Source of the DNA: Alphaproteobacteria bacterium | Lineage (GTDB): Bacteria; Pseudomonadota; Alphaproteobacteria; Rhodospirillales; Magnetospirillaceae | Assembly (NCBI GenBank): GCA_021325215.1 | Contig: JAJPHO010000183.1 | Location: forward strand, 1 to 64,000 | Direction of reading: 5' to 3' | Length of the DNA: 64,000 nucleotides | Shown: positions 25,512-34,767 of the stretch, piece after piece | How the letters are laid out: every line of letters starts with the position of its first letter | Position numbering within the stretch: the stretch's first letter is position 1 | Position numbers and translations under genes: made by a program | Notes under the pieces: generated by a model | What the model was told of the DNA's origin: nothing | The model's input: the letters and a program-made list of their open reading frames with translations, nothing else | The model's database searches: none

Positions 25512-25548
25512 AAGAAAAATGCCGCCAGTCTGTTCAGGCTGGCGGCAT
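25512..25548 (-). terminator. Intrinsic terminator of the cold-shock gene
   Basis: A perfect 10-bp stem ATGCCGCCAG / CTGGCGGCAT with a 10-base loop. Read on the minus strand it is followed by TTTTTCTTC. It starts 20 bases past the cspA-like stop. Confidence 0.92.
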
Positions 25549-25567
25549 TCTCTCGATCGGTTCCGGA

Positions 25568-25774
25568 TCAGGCTGCGGTGAGGTTTACCGCTGCCATCTT
25601 GCCCGTCTTTCCATGTTCCAGTTCATAGGACAGCTTCTGCCCTTCCTGGAGATCGCGCATTCCGGCGCGCTCGACGGCGGAAATGTGGACGAAAACGTCC
25701 GGCGAACCATCTTCGGGCTGAATGAAACCGAAACCCTTGACGGAATTAAACCATTTAACGGTGCCAGTGGACAT
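25568..25774 (-). CDS. Cold-shock domain protein (CspA family)
   Basis: A 68-residue single-domain RNA chaperone. RNP-1 (GFGFI) and RNP-2 (VFVHI) are intact in KWFNSVKGFGFIQPEDG and DVFVHISAVERAG. The start is set at the MSTGTVKW methionine (25774), standard for the family, not the longer frame. Confidence 0.96.
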   Translation of the reverse strand: MSTGTVKWFNSVKGFGFIQPEDGSPDVFVHISAVERAGMRDLQEGQKLSYELEHGKTGKMAAVNLTAA

Positions 25775-26166
25775 GATGTCTCCTATGTCTGGCGTTGCCT
25801 CGAGCAAAAGGGCTCGACGCATCAAATCAGTCATGGGAAGTCCAGATGGCGGGCCTCGAAAAAAGTCGCCGCGAAGAGTGCCCAGAAAATTCGAGTGCGT
25901 TCAAATGCTCACGTTTAATCATTTCGGTCAATGAGAATCCACGCCGGCTGATTTCTTAATCGTGGCCACGCTGATTTTTTCTTTGAATTCACTCGGTTAA
26001 ATTCCCCGCAAATGGATACGGATTTTTATTTTTGGCAAATCTGATAGGCACCCCTCCTCCCTCGCGGCCCGCCCGGGCCGAGATATTTGACGTTGAGATA
26101 ATCCTGGCCTTACCCGGTAAATATAAGATCGGCGCGTCCCGTCCTGGGGCGGCGAAGGAGGTCGAT
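25775..26166. other. Non-coding region between divergent cold-shock and monooxygenase-like genes
   Basis: About 390 bases with no supportable gene. It should contain the promoter and long leader typical of cold-shock genes (not resolved by eye). A small palindrome TTACC-C-GGTAA at 26110-26120 lies 47 bases before the monooxygenase start, with a TTGACG at 26087-26092; this could be an operator. Confidence 0.5.
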
Positions 26167-26466
26167 ATGAGCACATCGGTCAGAGTGGTCGCGGTTCTGG
26201 TTGCGAAGGAAAAGCGGGAGGCCGATCTCGAAGCGTTGCTGCGGGGCATGGCCGCTTCTTCCCGCGCGGAGCCGGGCAATCTTCGCTATGATTTGTGGCG
26301 GGATGCGGACCAGCCGGGCCGGTTCGTCCTGGATGAATTGTACCGGGACGCGGACGCGCTGGCCTTCCACAGGGCGACGCCGCATTTCCAAGCCTATCTC
26401 AGCCGGATCGGCGATCTCGCCGCGACTCGGACTCCCATGATATTGCAGCCGGAAGACGTGGTTTAA
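26167..26466 (+). CDS. Antibiotic biosynthesis monooxygenase (ABM) domain protein
   Basis: A 99-residue ferredoxin-like fold protein: VRVVAVLVAKEKREADLEAL, then EPGNLRYDLWRD and FVLDELYRDADALAFH, ending HFQAYL. Such proteins act as cofactor-free monooxygenases on quinones or as small-molecule binders. An AGGAGG site precedes the ATG at 26167. It is followed 12 bases later by the FUSC gene, suggesting a two-gene unit handling aromatic compounds. Confidence 0.85.
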   Translation: MSTSVRVVAVLVAKEKREADLEALLRGMAASSRAEPGNLRYDLWRDADQPGRFVLDELYRDADALAFHRATPHFQAYLSRIGDLAATRTPMILQPEDVV

Positions 26467-26478
26467 GACTAGGAGACG

Positions 26479-28482
26479 ATGGCCATGCGATTGACCACCA
26501 AGCTTCTGTCCGCCCTCAACCGCCAGACCCGCTGGACGGAAGGCCACGTCTTTTCCATCACCCCGGAACAGATCGGCATCGTCGAGGGCATCCGCGCCTC
26601 GTTCGCCGTCGCGGTGATGCTGTTCATCGATCTTCAGCTGCACATCCCCGACTTCGCCTATGCCGCGGTGTCGGCCTTCTGGGCCTGTCTGTGCGATCCG
26701 GGCGGTTCCGACCGCAACCGCCTGCGGGTGATGGGAACCTATGCCATCGGGGCGACCCTGGCCATTTCCCTGGCCGCCTATGCCGCCCATTGGGGCAAGG
26801 TGCCGGGCGGCGCCGCTTTGTTCGTGCTGGTGCTGATCTGCGGGCTGACCCGCTCCTACCGCCCGACCTTCGGGCCGATGCCGGCGCCGGTCGGGCTGAT
26901 CGCGGCGATCGCCGTGGTGGTCGGGGTGACCTCGCCCAAATCGGCGATCGACACGCTGGAACTGGGCGCCTGTTTCTTCGGCGGCGCGATCTGGGCGCTG
27001 GTTCTGTGCGTCTATCTGTGGCGGACGCATCCCCGCGCGCCGGCCCGCCGCGCGCTGGTGGCGATCTTCGGGCGGCTGGAGGATATGACGGCCAGCCTGC
27101 TGGAGCTTGACGCGCAGGCGGGAAACAATGCGGAAGGCTGGTCGGATTTCAATATCGGCCATCGCCGCGCCGTACGCTTTTCGATCGAGCGCGGGCGGGA
27201 GATCGTGGCGCGTATCGCCGTCGGACGCCCCCGCTTCGCCCAGGGGGTCGATGCCGCCGGGCGGGTCTTCGCCGCGCTGATGGCGGTCGGCCATTACCGG
27301 GCCGAGGGCCCGCATACGCTCGAACGCCCTCTGCTGGAGGGATTGCGCCAGCTTCTCGGCGAAGCCATGCGGCAGGCCGAGGCGATCACCCCCTCGCCCG
27401 AGCCGTTGCTGACCCAGGCCGCCCAGCTCCTGCAAACCGCGGCCGGGCGCGACAGCGTCACCGCCCGCGCGGTCGCCACCGCCGCCGGCGCCTTGCGCGA
27501 CCTCGCGCAGCATTGGCAGGAGCCGGAACCGGATGACGTTCCCGGCGACGCGGCACCTCAGCCGCAATCCTTCAAGATCCCGCCGCCGGTCTGGCGCCAG
27601 GCGATGAGAGTCGCGGTGGCCGTCTCGATCTCCTACACACTGGGCGCCTGGTACGAGGTCAGCTTCTCCTATTGGGGAACCATCGCGACTTTGGTCCTCA
27701 TGCAGCCGCTGGGCGCCAATACCTGGCTGAGGATTCTCGAACGCGGCTTCGGCAGCATCGTCGGCGGCGTCCTGACCGCCATCCTGATCGCGCGGCTGTC
27801 GGGTCCGTGGGAGATGCTGCTGTTCATCGCCCCGTTGTCCGCCGCCGTCATCGCGCTGCGGCTGGTCAATTACGGCCTGTTCGTGGTGTTCGTGACGCCG
27901 ATGTTCGTGCTGGTCTCCGACCTCATCCACCCGGCCAGCGACCTGATCGCCACCCGCGCCATCAACGAGGCCATCGGCGCCTGTATCGGCCTGGCGGGAA
28001 CCATGCTGCTGTGGCCGGAGAAGGAGAAAGGCGCGCTGTCCGATGCGCTGGCCAACGCCCTGGCCGCGAATATGAGCTTCGCCGCCGGAATGCTGAGGGT
28101 GCCCGACGATCTCGACCCGTTGCGCCGCGAGGCCGGCCTGGCCAGCTCGCGCGCCGAGATCGCCCGCCAGCGCCTGTTACTGCAAGGCCGGTCGCAGGCC
28201 GCCCGTCTCGACCGCGTGCAGGACATCCTCACCGCGCTGCGCGCCGTGTGCGGCGCCGCCAATGTCGTCGCCCTCACCCGCCCCCAGGGCGTCCAGGGAT
28301 GCGACGCGGCGCGCGCCGACCGCTATGACAGGCTTACCGGCCTGTTGCGGGCGGAACTGACGGGCGGCAGGGAATGCGGCGCCATCGCCGCGCTCGACAC
28401 CGAGGGCGGCGACGATCTGGACCGCGCCGTGCACGGCCTGGTCCTGGCGGTGCAAGACTATTCCGCGTCGATCGCCACTTAG
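26479..28482 (+). CDS. FUSC-family inner-membrane efflux protein
   Basis: A 667-residue protein with two membrane blocks, each about six hydrophobic segments (residues ~25-180 and ~375-520), separated and followed by soluble regions. This is the FUSC/AaeB layout for aromatic acid efflux. RSYRPTFGPMPAPVG and EVSFSYWGTIATLVLMQPLG are typical. No AaeA-like adaptor is adjacent. Its stop overlaps the convergent gene's stop by four bases. Confidence 0.88.
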   Translation: MAMRLTTKLLSALNRQTRWTEGHVFSITPEQIGIVEGIRASFAVAVMLFIDLQLHIPDFAYAAVSAFWACLCDPGGSDRNRLRVMGTYAIGATLAISLAAYAAHWGKVPGGAALFVLVLICGLTRSYRPTFGPMPAPVGLIAAIAVVVGVTSPKSAIDTLELGACFFGGAIWALVLCVYLWRTHPRAPARRALVAIFGRLEDMTASLLELDAQAGNNAEGWSDFNIGHRRAVRFSIERGREIVARIAVGRPRFAQGVDAAGRVFAALMAVGHYRAEGPHTLERPLLEGLRQLLGEAMRQAEAITPSPEPLLTQAAQLLQTAAGRDSVTARAVATAAGALRDLAQHWQEPEPDDVPGDAAPQPQSFKIPPPVWRQAMRVAVAVSISYTLGAWYEVSFSYWGTIATLVLMQPLGANTWLRILERGFGSIVGGVLTAILIARLSGPWEMLLFIAPLSAAVIALRLVNYGLFVVFVTPMFVLVSDLIHPASDLIATRAINEAIGACIGLAGTMLLWPEKEKGALSDALANALAANMSFAAGMLRVPDDLDPLRREAGLASSRAEIARQRLLLQGRSQAARLDRVQDILTALRAVCGAANVVALTRPQGVQGCDAARADRYDRLTGLLRAELTGGRECGAIAALDTEGGDDLDRAVHGLVLAVQDYSASIAT

Positions 28483-29276
28483 CCCGGCGGCACGTAGCGG
28501 TATTTGTCGAGGATGGCGCGGAAGGTGCCGTCCGCCTTCATCGACTCCAGCGCGGTCTTGAGCTTGCCGTACAGCTGGTCGGAGGTGGTCAGGCTGGTCG
28601 CCAGATAATCGCCCTCGAAATCGTCGATCTTCATGTTCTCGCTGTCGACCGGCAGGACCGCCCTGATCGCCGGGGGGCCATCCGGGTCGTGGCGCAGGAG
28701 GTAATGCATCATATTTTCCGAGATGGGGAAGAAATCGATGCGGCGCGCCTTCAGCATGCGGTAGCCGGCCTCGTAGCTGCGCAGTTCGACCAGGTTCTTC
28801 CCCTCCTCGAACCCGTTGCGCTTCAGATATTCGAGGATGACGTCGTTCAGCGAGGAACCGACGACATAGCGTTTGACGTCCTCGATACCGTGCGCCTCGA
28901 TGTCGGTCCGGGCCGTATAGAAATAGGCCGGGCCCTTGTCGGCGATCGGGCCGATCCAGCGGAACAGCGATTCGCGCCCCGAGGTCCTGCCGATCGAGAA
29001 AATGACGACATCGGGTTCGGAGGTGGCCATCTTGTAAGCCCGCGCCCAGGGCAGAACGCTGATATCCGCCTCCAGCCCGGCCCGGGCGAAGACCTCCCTG
29101 ACGATCTCGGCCGAAGGGCCGGCCAGTTTCCCACCCTCGGAATATTGCAGGGGCGGAAATTCCTCGGTGACCACCTTGACCGGCTCGGCCGCCCCCGCCA
29201 CAACCGGGAGAAGCAGCACGAGAAGGATCGCGGCGGCATGTCTGAAGCGCATGCTCGTGGCCCATAGTCTGGTCAT
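28479..29276 (-). CDS. Periplasmic solute-binding protein, family 3 type (orphan paralogue)
   Basis: A 265-residue protein with a signal peptide (RHAAAILLVLLLPVVAGAAE) and a family-3 binding fold: VVTEEFPPLQYSEGGKLAGP, VLPWARAYKMA, TSGRESLFRWIGPI. It shares the WAR.Y and F.WIGP signatures with the protein at 1217-1939. No transporter genes are nearby, so it may feed an unlinked permease or act in sensing. Start could also be the ATG eight codons in (MRFRHAA), which fits the signal peptide better. Confidence 0.85.
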   Translation of the reverse strand: MTRLWATSMRFRHAAAILLVLLLPVVAGAAEPVKVVTEEFPPLQYSEGGKLAGPSAEIVREVFARAGLEADISVLPWARAYKMATSEPDVVIFSIGRTSGRESLFRWIGPIADKGPAYFYTARTDIEAHGIEDVKRYVVGSSLNDVILEYLKRNGFEEGKNLVELRSYEAGYRMLKARRIDFFPISENMMHYLLRHDPDGPPAIRAVLPVDSENMKIDDFEGDYLATSLTTSDQLYGKLKTALESMKADGTFRAILDKYRYVPPG

Positions 29277-29409
29277 GGCGGAGAGATCGGCGTCATGAGG
29301 AGCTCAATCAACAGGTGTGCTCGTCTGGCGGGCGGGGAATAGTTTCCAGCTTGACCTGATTCGGACGCGTCGGCCACCCTCTGCCTTCTTGTGGGAGAAA
29401 GTCAGGTCC

Positions 29410-29826
29410 ATGCAGTTCAATTCCGATTTGAAAGCCGAAGTCGCCATCATCGGCCACGCCACCTTCAAGGGCTCCAGCATCACGCAATATCTGCGCCCGG
29501 GGGTCGTCGATCACGCCGCCGTCTTCGCGACCTGGAAGTCGGGAGCCGGCATCTTCACCACCCGCTCTCCGGCGGGTTCGAGGCAGGTCCAGGCCATCGC
29601 CCTGTACCGGTTCTCGCCCAAATCGGACCCGGCGCGGCTGGCCGAGCTGCTGCAGGCCGATCTGGCCGACAATCAGACCACCAGCGCGATCAGCCGGCTG
29701 CCCGGCCTCAGCCTGTCGACATTGGTCTTCGAGTCCCATTCCCTTCCGATCCCGCTGCCCCGTGACATCGGGGACAATATCTATGGCCAGATCTATCACC
29801 AGTATCACGACGGATCGACCAGCTGA
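29410..29826 (+). CDS. Hypothetical protein, 138 aa
   Basis: A cytosolic-looking protein with no recognised domain. Recognisable stretches are EVAIIGHATFKGSSITQYL, AVFATWKSGAGIFTTRS and DNIYGQIYHQYHD. Codon use is native. I choose the ATG at 29410; the frame opens earlier but the upstream part looks non-coding. The neighbours give no functional clue. Confidence 0.65.
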   Translation: MQFNSDLKAEVAIIGHATFKGSSITQYLRPGVVDHAAVFATWKSGAGIFTTRSPAGSRQVQAIALYRFSPKSDPARLAELLQADLADNQTTSAISRLPGLSLSTLVFESHSLPIPLPRDIGDNIYGQIYHQYHDGSTS

Positions 29827-29832
29827 CCCCGG

Positions 29833-30027
29833 TCAGGGATTGCCGACCTTGAAGCCGTCCAGGGCGCCCAGGACCCCGAACACCTGAAGCAGCCAGACGA
29901 TGACGCAGATCACCACGACCGCGTTGAGGATGCTTTTGATCTTGGGGTCCATCGGAATGTAGGTGTTGATCAGCCACAGCAGGATGCCGACGACGATCAG
30001 CACGAGAACCAGATGAAGCAAAGGCAT
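29833..30027 (-). CDS. Thivi_2564-type small membrane protein, 64 aa
   Basis: Two hydrophobic segments (HLVLVLIVVGILLWLI and NAVVVICVIVWLLQVFGVL) linked by the conserved turn YIPMDPKIKSIL. This matches a widespread small membrane protein family of unknown function. AAGGAG-type site upstream of the start. Confidence 0.8.
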   Translation of the reverse strand: MPLLHLVLVLIVVGILLWLINTYIPMDPKIKSILNAVVVICVIVWLLQVFGVLGALDGFKVGNP

Positions 30028-30135
30028 GGCGGTACTCCTTTGGCTGTTTGCCTAAGAATATCTGGGGCATAGAAGCAGTGTCAGACTCGGGGAATACTCA
30101 GGCGGCGATGTCCCATTTTTGACACGCGCCCTGAA

Positions 30136-30396
30136 TTACTGGGCCGGCAGATCCTCGTCAGGCAGAACGGGACGCGGGTGGAGAGACACGAAATAGGCAA
30201 GCACCGGGACGGCGATGTTGATCGCCATGACGGCGAACAGCAGATATTGCACCCAACCGCCGAGGAAGAGGGCCAGACCCAGCGACGGCAACGCCACCAG
30301 TCCACAGATCGTCAGAAGCATGCGGAAATTACCGTCTTGCTGAACAGGCTCGGCCTGCGTGTGAACCCGGTTGAAATTTCCCAGCGCAATCGTCAT
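30136..30396 (-). CDS. Hypothetical membrane protein, 86 aa
   Basis: A short protein with a hydrophilic N-terminus and two membrane segments (MLLTICGLVALPSLGLALFL and YLLFAVMAINIAVPVLAYFV), then a proline-rich acidic tail. Native codon use and no overlap with other genes support it. Family not recognised. Confidence 0.6.
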   Translation of the reverse strand: MTIALGNFNRVHTQAEPVQQDGNFRMLLTICGLVALPSLGLALFLGGWVQYLLFAVMAINIAVPVLAYFVSLHPRPVLPDEDLPAQ

Positions 30397-30621
30397 TTGG
30401 CGTCACCTTAGTCCCGCTAAAGAGGCGCCCCCACAGCAAGGAAATCTTAGCTGATCGGGGCGCGTTCGTCCCTTGTTTTTGACAGACGAATCTTAACCAG
30501 CCCCTATGGCCACAATTTTGTCACAGCTTTCGATCTCAGCTTGATCACAGGCAGAACGCTCGGCAATCGAGGAAATTCTCCGATATGCATTCGGAACTAT
30601 TTGACGCTGGGATGAAACGAT

Positions 30622-31989
30622 TTGCGCCGACTGATCGCCCATCTTTTCGCCTCGTGCCTGGTGCTGACCGCTTGCGCCGAAGTGCCCGAAGTGCCGGACG
30701 GAACGCCCGCCGCCAAGCCCGTCATCATGGGAACGCGCGGCCCGCTGACCGACAAGCAGAGCAAGGCGCTGTTCGCCAAGCTGGGGCCCGATGCCCAGGA
30801 CATGCTGCAGCGGCATCTGGCGGTCGAGCAGGCGGTCGCCGAGACCCCGCTGCTGGCCGGCAACAAGACCCGCATATTGGAGGACGGCCCCGCCACCTTC
30901 CGCGCCATGTTCGAAGCGATCCGCGCCGCGCATGACCACGTCAATCTCGAATATTTCATCCTGGAAGATGTGCAGAGCGACGGTGCGTCCCTCGGGGATC
31001 TGCTGACCGCCAAGCGCCAGCAGGGCGTGCAGATCAATGTGATCTATGACAGCTATGGCTCGATCGACACGCCGCAGCCCTTCTTCGACCGCCTGACCAA
31101 GGCGGGGATCAATGTGCTGCAATATCATCCCTTCAATCCGCTCGACGCGATGGCCGGCGGCTATTCCCCCAATGACCGCGACCACCGCAAGATCCTGGTG
31201 GTGGATGGCCGCCTCGCCATCGTCGGCGGGGTCAATCTCAGCACCGCCTATACCAGCGCCGGCCCCGGTCACCCGGCCAGGCCGGACCAGCCGAATACCC
31301 TGCCCTGGCGCGACACCGACATGCAGATCGAGGGGCCGGCGGTGGCGCAGCTGCAGCATCTGTTCCTCGACCAATGGCTGGGCCAGAAGGGGCCGGCCCT
31401 CGACAGCAGGACCTTCTTCCCGGTGCTCGCCGAAAAAGGCAAGGAGGCGGTTCGCATCATCGGCAGCAGCCCCGACAGCGGGCAGCCGCGCTTCTACGTC
31501 ACCCTGCTGTCGGCCATCCGCACCGCGCAGAAGCGGGTCTGGCTCAACACCGCCTATTTCGTGCCGACCCATCAGGAGATGGAAGATCTGATCGCCGCCG
31601 CCAGGCGGGGCGCCGATGTCCGCATCGTGCTGCCCGACGCCAGCGATTCCACCCTGGCCATCGATGTGCAGCATTCGCGCTATGAGGATCTGCTGGAGGC
31701 CGGCGTGCGGATCTACGAGACCCACGACCAGATCCTGCATTCGAAAAGTGCGGCGATCGACGGGGTGTGGAGCGTGATCGGCTCGTCGAACTTCGACCAT
31801 CGCAGCGTGATCTTCAATGACGAGGTCGATGCGGTGACGGTCGGCGGTGACACGGCGAAGGCGCTGGAAGCTTTGTTCGAGAAGGATTTCGCCAAGGCCA
31901 ACCGCATCGAGCTGGCCGCCTGGAAAGAGCGTCCGTTCGCCGAAAAAATGCGCGAGATCATCGCCAGGACTTCTCAATCGATGCTGTAG
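30622..31989 (+). CDS. Cardiolipin-synthase-like phospholipase D protein, predicted lipoprotein
   Basis: A 455-residue protein with two HxK phospholipase-D active sites: DHRKILVVDG (about residue 190) and LHSKSAAIDG (about 375), each followed by the expected GS/GGVN segment. It may condense phosphatidylglycerol to cardiolipin or transfer another phosphatidyl group. Unlike ClsA it has no pair of N-terminal TM helices but a lipoprotein signal (CLVLTAC), so it should act on the periplasmic side. The start is a TTG with an in-frame stop three codons upstream, so no other start is possible. Confidence 0.85.
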   Translation: MRRLIAHLFASCLVLTACAEVPEVPDGTPAAKPVIMGTRGPLTDKQSKALFAKLGPDAQDMLQRHLAVEQAVAETPLLAGNKTRILEDGPATFRAMFEAIRAAHDHVNLEYFILEDVQSDGASLGDLLTAKRQQGVQINVIYDSYGSIDTPQPFFDRLTKAGINVLQYHPFNPLDAMAGGYSPNDRDHRKILVVDGRLAIVGGVNLSTAYTSAGPGHPARPDQPNTLPWRDTDMQIEGPAVAQLQHLFLDQWLGQKGPALDSRTFFPVLAEKGKEAVRIIGSSPDSGQPRFYVTLLSAIRTAQKRVWLNTAYFVPTHQEMEDLIAAARRGADVRIVLPDASDSTLAIDVQHSRYEDLLEAGVRIYETHDQILHSKSAAIDGVWSVIGSSNFDHRSVIFNDEVDAVTVGGDTAKALEALFEKDFAKANRIELAAWKERPFAEKMREIIARTSQSML

Positions 31990-32008
31990 ACTGGTACCGT
32001 TCCGCATC

Positions 32009-32338
32009 ATGCGGTTTTCCTGGCTCAAATGGATGCTCGTCGTCGCTGCGCTGTTCGTCGCCAGCGGGAATGCGCATGCCTTTGCCGATCATGCGGGACC
32101 GCATGCCGATCCCTGCGCGGCGCATCACCATCACGATGCGGGCGGCCATCGGCATTCCCATGACGATTGCTGCTGCAGCTGCTTCAACTGCCCGGCCGGC
32201 CTGATCGCGCCGTTCGAAGCCAGCCCGCCCGGCCAGATCGCCTATGATCTCGATCTGGCGCCCAGCCTTGCCGCGGCGCCGGCCACCCGCACCCAGCCGC
32301 CCGAACTCGATCCCCCGAGACCCGGCGCACTGAGCTGA
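32009..32338 (+). CDS. Secreted Cys/His-rich protein, probable copper binding
   Basis: A 109-residue protein with a signal peptide (WMLVVAALFVASGNAHA), then a metal-binding tract with clustered His, four Cys and DD (HHHHDAGGHRHSHDD, CCCSCFNC). The tail is Pro/Ala-rich. It begins 19 bases after the synthase gene and precedes CopA by 55 bases. Context and residues suggest periplasmic copper buffering, perhaps donating to CopA. It resembles DUF2946-type proteins, but I am not certain of the family. Confidence 0.75.
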   Translation: MRFSWLKWMLVVAALFVASGNAHAFADHAGPHADPCAAHHHHDAGGHRHSHDDCCCSCFNCPAGLIAPFEASPPGQIAYDLDLAPSLAAAPATRTQPPELDPPRPGALS

Positions 32339-32393
32339 ACCGCGCGCCGAAAGGCCGCGCGGCAAAATCTCTTTTGCAGTCTGGAGTTTTCCG

Positions 32394-34037
32394 ATGAACA
32401 CGGTCATCTCGCGCCGGCGCCTTCTTGTGGCGGGCGGCGTGCTGGGAATCGGGTCCGCTTTACGGCCTCTGCCGGCCGTTGCCGGGACGGAGCGCCCGGT
32501 GCTGAGCGGTAGCCATTTCGATCTGGAGATCGCCGAAATCCCCGTCACGATCGCCGGGAAGACGTCGATCGCCACCGCGCTCAACGGCAGCGTTCCCGGC
32601 CCGATCCTGCGGTGGCGGGAGGGCGACACGGTCACGATCTCGGTGACCAACCGCCTCACGGTGCCGACCTCGATCCATTGGCACGGCATCCGCCTGCCGA
32701 CGGCGATGGACGGCATTCCCGGCCTGTCCTTCCCCGGCATCATGCCGGGCGAGACCTTCACCTACCGCTTTCCGGTCAAGCAGAGCGGGACCTTTTGGTA
32801 TCACAGCCATTCGGCCTATCAGGAGCAGACCGGCCTGTTCGGACCGATCGTGATCGAACCGGCTGCCGGTTTCGCCCAGCGCTTCGACCGCGACCATGTG
32901 GTGCTGCTGTCGGATTGGAGCGCCGAGGACCCGGCCGACATTCTCGGCAACCTCAAATTCCAGAGCGACTACTACAATTACGGACGCCGCACAGCGGGCA
33001 CCTTCTTCGACGACATCCGGCGCGACGGACTGGGCAAGACCCTGTCGGACCGGTTGGAATGGGGCAAGATGCGGATGGCGCCGACCGACATCCTCGACGT
33101 GTCCGGCGCGGCCTACAGCTATCTGATCAACGGGCGGACGCCCGACGCCAATTGGACCGGCCTGTTCAAACCGGGCGAACGCGTGAGGCTGCGCATCGTC
33201 AACGCCGCCTCGATGACGGTGTTCGATCTGCGCCTGCCCGATCTGCCGATGAGCGTCGTCTCGGCCGACGGCAACGACGTCGAACCGGTCGCCGTCGATC
33301 AGATCCGCATCGCGCCGGCCGAGACCTATGACGTCATCGTCGAACCGCGCGAGGACCGTCCCTACACCCTGTTCGCCCAGGCCGAGGACCGCAGCGGCTA
33401 TGCGCGGGCGACCTTGTCGCCGCGCCTCGGCCTGGAAGCGCCGATCCCGCCGATGGACCCGCGTCCGCTGCGCTCGATGGCGGATATGGGCATGGCCGAC
33501 ATGGCCGGCATGGATATGAGCCGCAGCATGGCGCCCAATCCGCCGGAGGAAAGCGTCGAGGTCGATAATGTCGCCATGATGCCGATGCCCCGTCTGAACG
33601 AAGCGGCCGACGCACCGGAGGGACGCCGCGTGCTGACCTATGCCGATCTGCGCGCGACCAGGCCCGGCACCGATCCACGCCCGCCGTCGCGGGACATCAC
33701 CCTGCATCTGACCGGCAATATGGAGCGCTTCATCTGGGGCTTCGACGGCAAGAAATTCACCGAGGCCGAGCCGATCCATCTGGCGCTCGGCGAGCGGGTG
33801 CGCTTCACCCTGATCAACGACACCATGATGGAGCATCCGCTGCATCTGCATGGGCTGTGGAGCGAACTCGACAACGGCCAGGACGAGTTCCGTCCCTACA
33901 AGCACACCATCAATGTGAAACCCGGGGAATCCCTGAGCTTCCTGGTGACGGCGGACGAGCCCGGCCGCTGGGCGTTCCACTGCCATATGCTGTTCCACAT
34001 GGCGACCGGCATGTTCCGCGAGGTGCATGTATCATGA
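32394..34037 (+). CDS. copA: Multicopper oxidase CopA (copper resistance)
   Basis: A 547-residue periplasmic oxidase exported by Tat (ISRRRLLVAGG near the N-terminus). All four copper motifs are present: HWHG, HSH, HPLHLHG and HCHMLFHMATGM, giving one T1 and a T2/T3 centre. A methionine-rich insert (MADMGMADMAGMDMSRSM) is the usual copper-binding/Cu(I)-oxidation feature. It follows the Cys/His-rich protein and overlaps copB by four bases. This is the Pseudomonas-type PcoA/CopA oxidase, not the CopA P-type ATPase. Confidence 0.95.
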   Translation: MNTVISRRRLLVAGGVLGIGSALRPLPAVAGTERPVLSGSHFDLEIAEIPVTIAGKTSIATALNGSVPGPILRWREGDTVTISVTNRLTVPTSIHWHGIRLPTAMDGIPGLSFPGIMPGETFTYRFPVKQSGTFWYHSHSAYQEQTGLFGPIVIEPAAGFAQRFDRDHVVLLSDWSAEDPADILGNLKFQSDYYNYGRRTAGTFFDDIRRDGLGKTLSDRLEWGKMRMAPTDILDVSGAAYSYLINGRTPDANWTGLFKPGERVRLRIVNAASMTVFDLRLPDLPMSVVSADGNDVEPVAVDQIRIAPAETYDVIVEPREDRPYTLFAQAEDRSGYARATLSPRLGLEAPIPPMDPRPLRSMADMGMADMAGMDMSRSMAPNPPEESVEVDNVAMMPMPRLNEAADAPEGRRVLTYADLRATRPGTDPRPPSRDITLHLTGNMERFIWGFDGKKFTEAEPIHLALGERVRFTLINDTMMEHPLHLHGLWSELDNGQDEFRPYKHTINVKPGESLSFLVTADEPGRWAFHCHMLFHMATGMFREVHVS

Positions 34038-34756
34038 GACGGATTCTCGCAATGCTCGCCGCCGGATGGGCGGTCTGCGCCGCCGCGGAAGAGCCCCTGC
34101 ACGACTCGATGTCCATGCCCGGCATGGAGGCGATGATGGCAGAGATGGGCGGACAGGTTTACGCCCACGCGGTGCTCGACCAGTTCGAAGGACGCCTCGG
34201 CGCCGGCGGCGGCACCTTCCGCTGGGACGGGCAGGGCTGGTATGGCGGCGATTACGACAAGCTGTGGATCAAGAGCGAAGGCTTCGTCGACAGCCATGGC
34301 CGGGTCTCCGATGGCGACCAGGAACTGCTCTATGACCATGCAATCTCGGCCTATTTCGATCTGCAGGCCGGCCTGCGCAGCGATCTCGACAGTTACGCCA
34401 CCCGCAATTGGGCGGCCTTCGGCGTGCAGGGCCTGGCGCCTTTGTTCTTCGATGTCGAAGCGACCGGCTATGTCAGCGACGAGGGGCATCTGGCCGCCCG
34501 GCTGCAGGGGTCCTACGATCTGCTGCTGACCCAGCGGCTGATCCTGCAGCCCGAGCTGGAGCTGAACTTCTACAGCAAGGCCGATCCGGATCGCCAATCC
34601 GGCGCCGGATTGTCCGACCTCGATGCCGGGCTGCGCCTGCGCTACGAGCTGACCCGCAAAGTCGCGCCCTATCTCGGCGTCGCCTATTCCGCCCGTTTCA
34701 CGCCGGACACCAATGCCGATCTGCGCTTCACCGCCGGCATCCGTGCCTGGTTCTAG
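34034..34756 (+). CDS. copB: Copper resistance protein CopB, outer-membrane beta-barrel
   Basis: A 240-residue protein: signal peptide (RRILAMLAAGWAVCAAAEE), a short Met-rich stretch (MSMPGMEAMMAEM), then a beta-barrel with WDGQGWYGGDYDKLWIKSEG and repeated aromatic-ended strands, closing with a terminal Phe. Together with CopA it sequesters or passes copper at the outer membrane. It is shorter than many CopB proteins because the Met/His-rich N-terminal region is reduced. Confidence 0.93.
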   Translation: MRRILAMLAAGWAVCAAAEEPLHDSMSMPGMEAMMAEMGGQVYAHAVLDQFEGRLGAGGGTFRWDGQGWYGGDYDKLWIKSEGFVDSHGRVSDGDQELLYDHAISAYFDLQAGLRSDLDSYATRNWAAFGVQGLAPLFFDVEATGYVSDEGHLAARLQGSYDLLLTQRLILQPELELNFYSKADPDRQSGAGLSDLDAGLRLRYELTRKVAPYLGVAYSARFTPDTNADLRFTAGIRAWF

Positions 34757-34767
34757 GAGATAAATCC

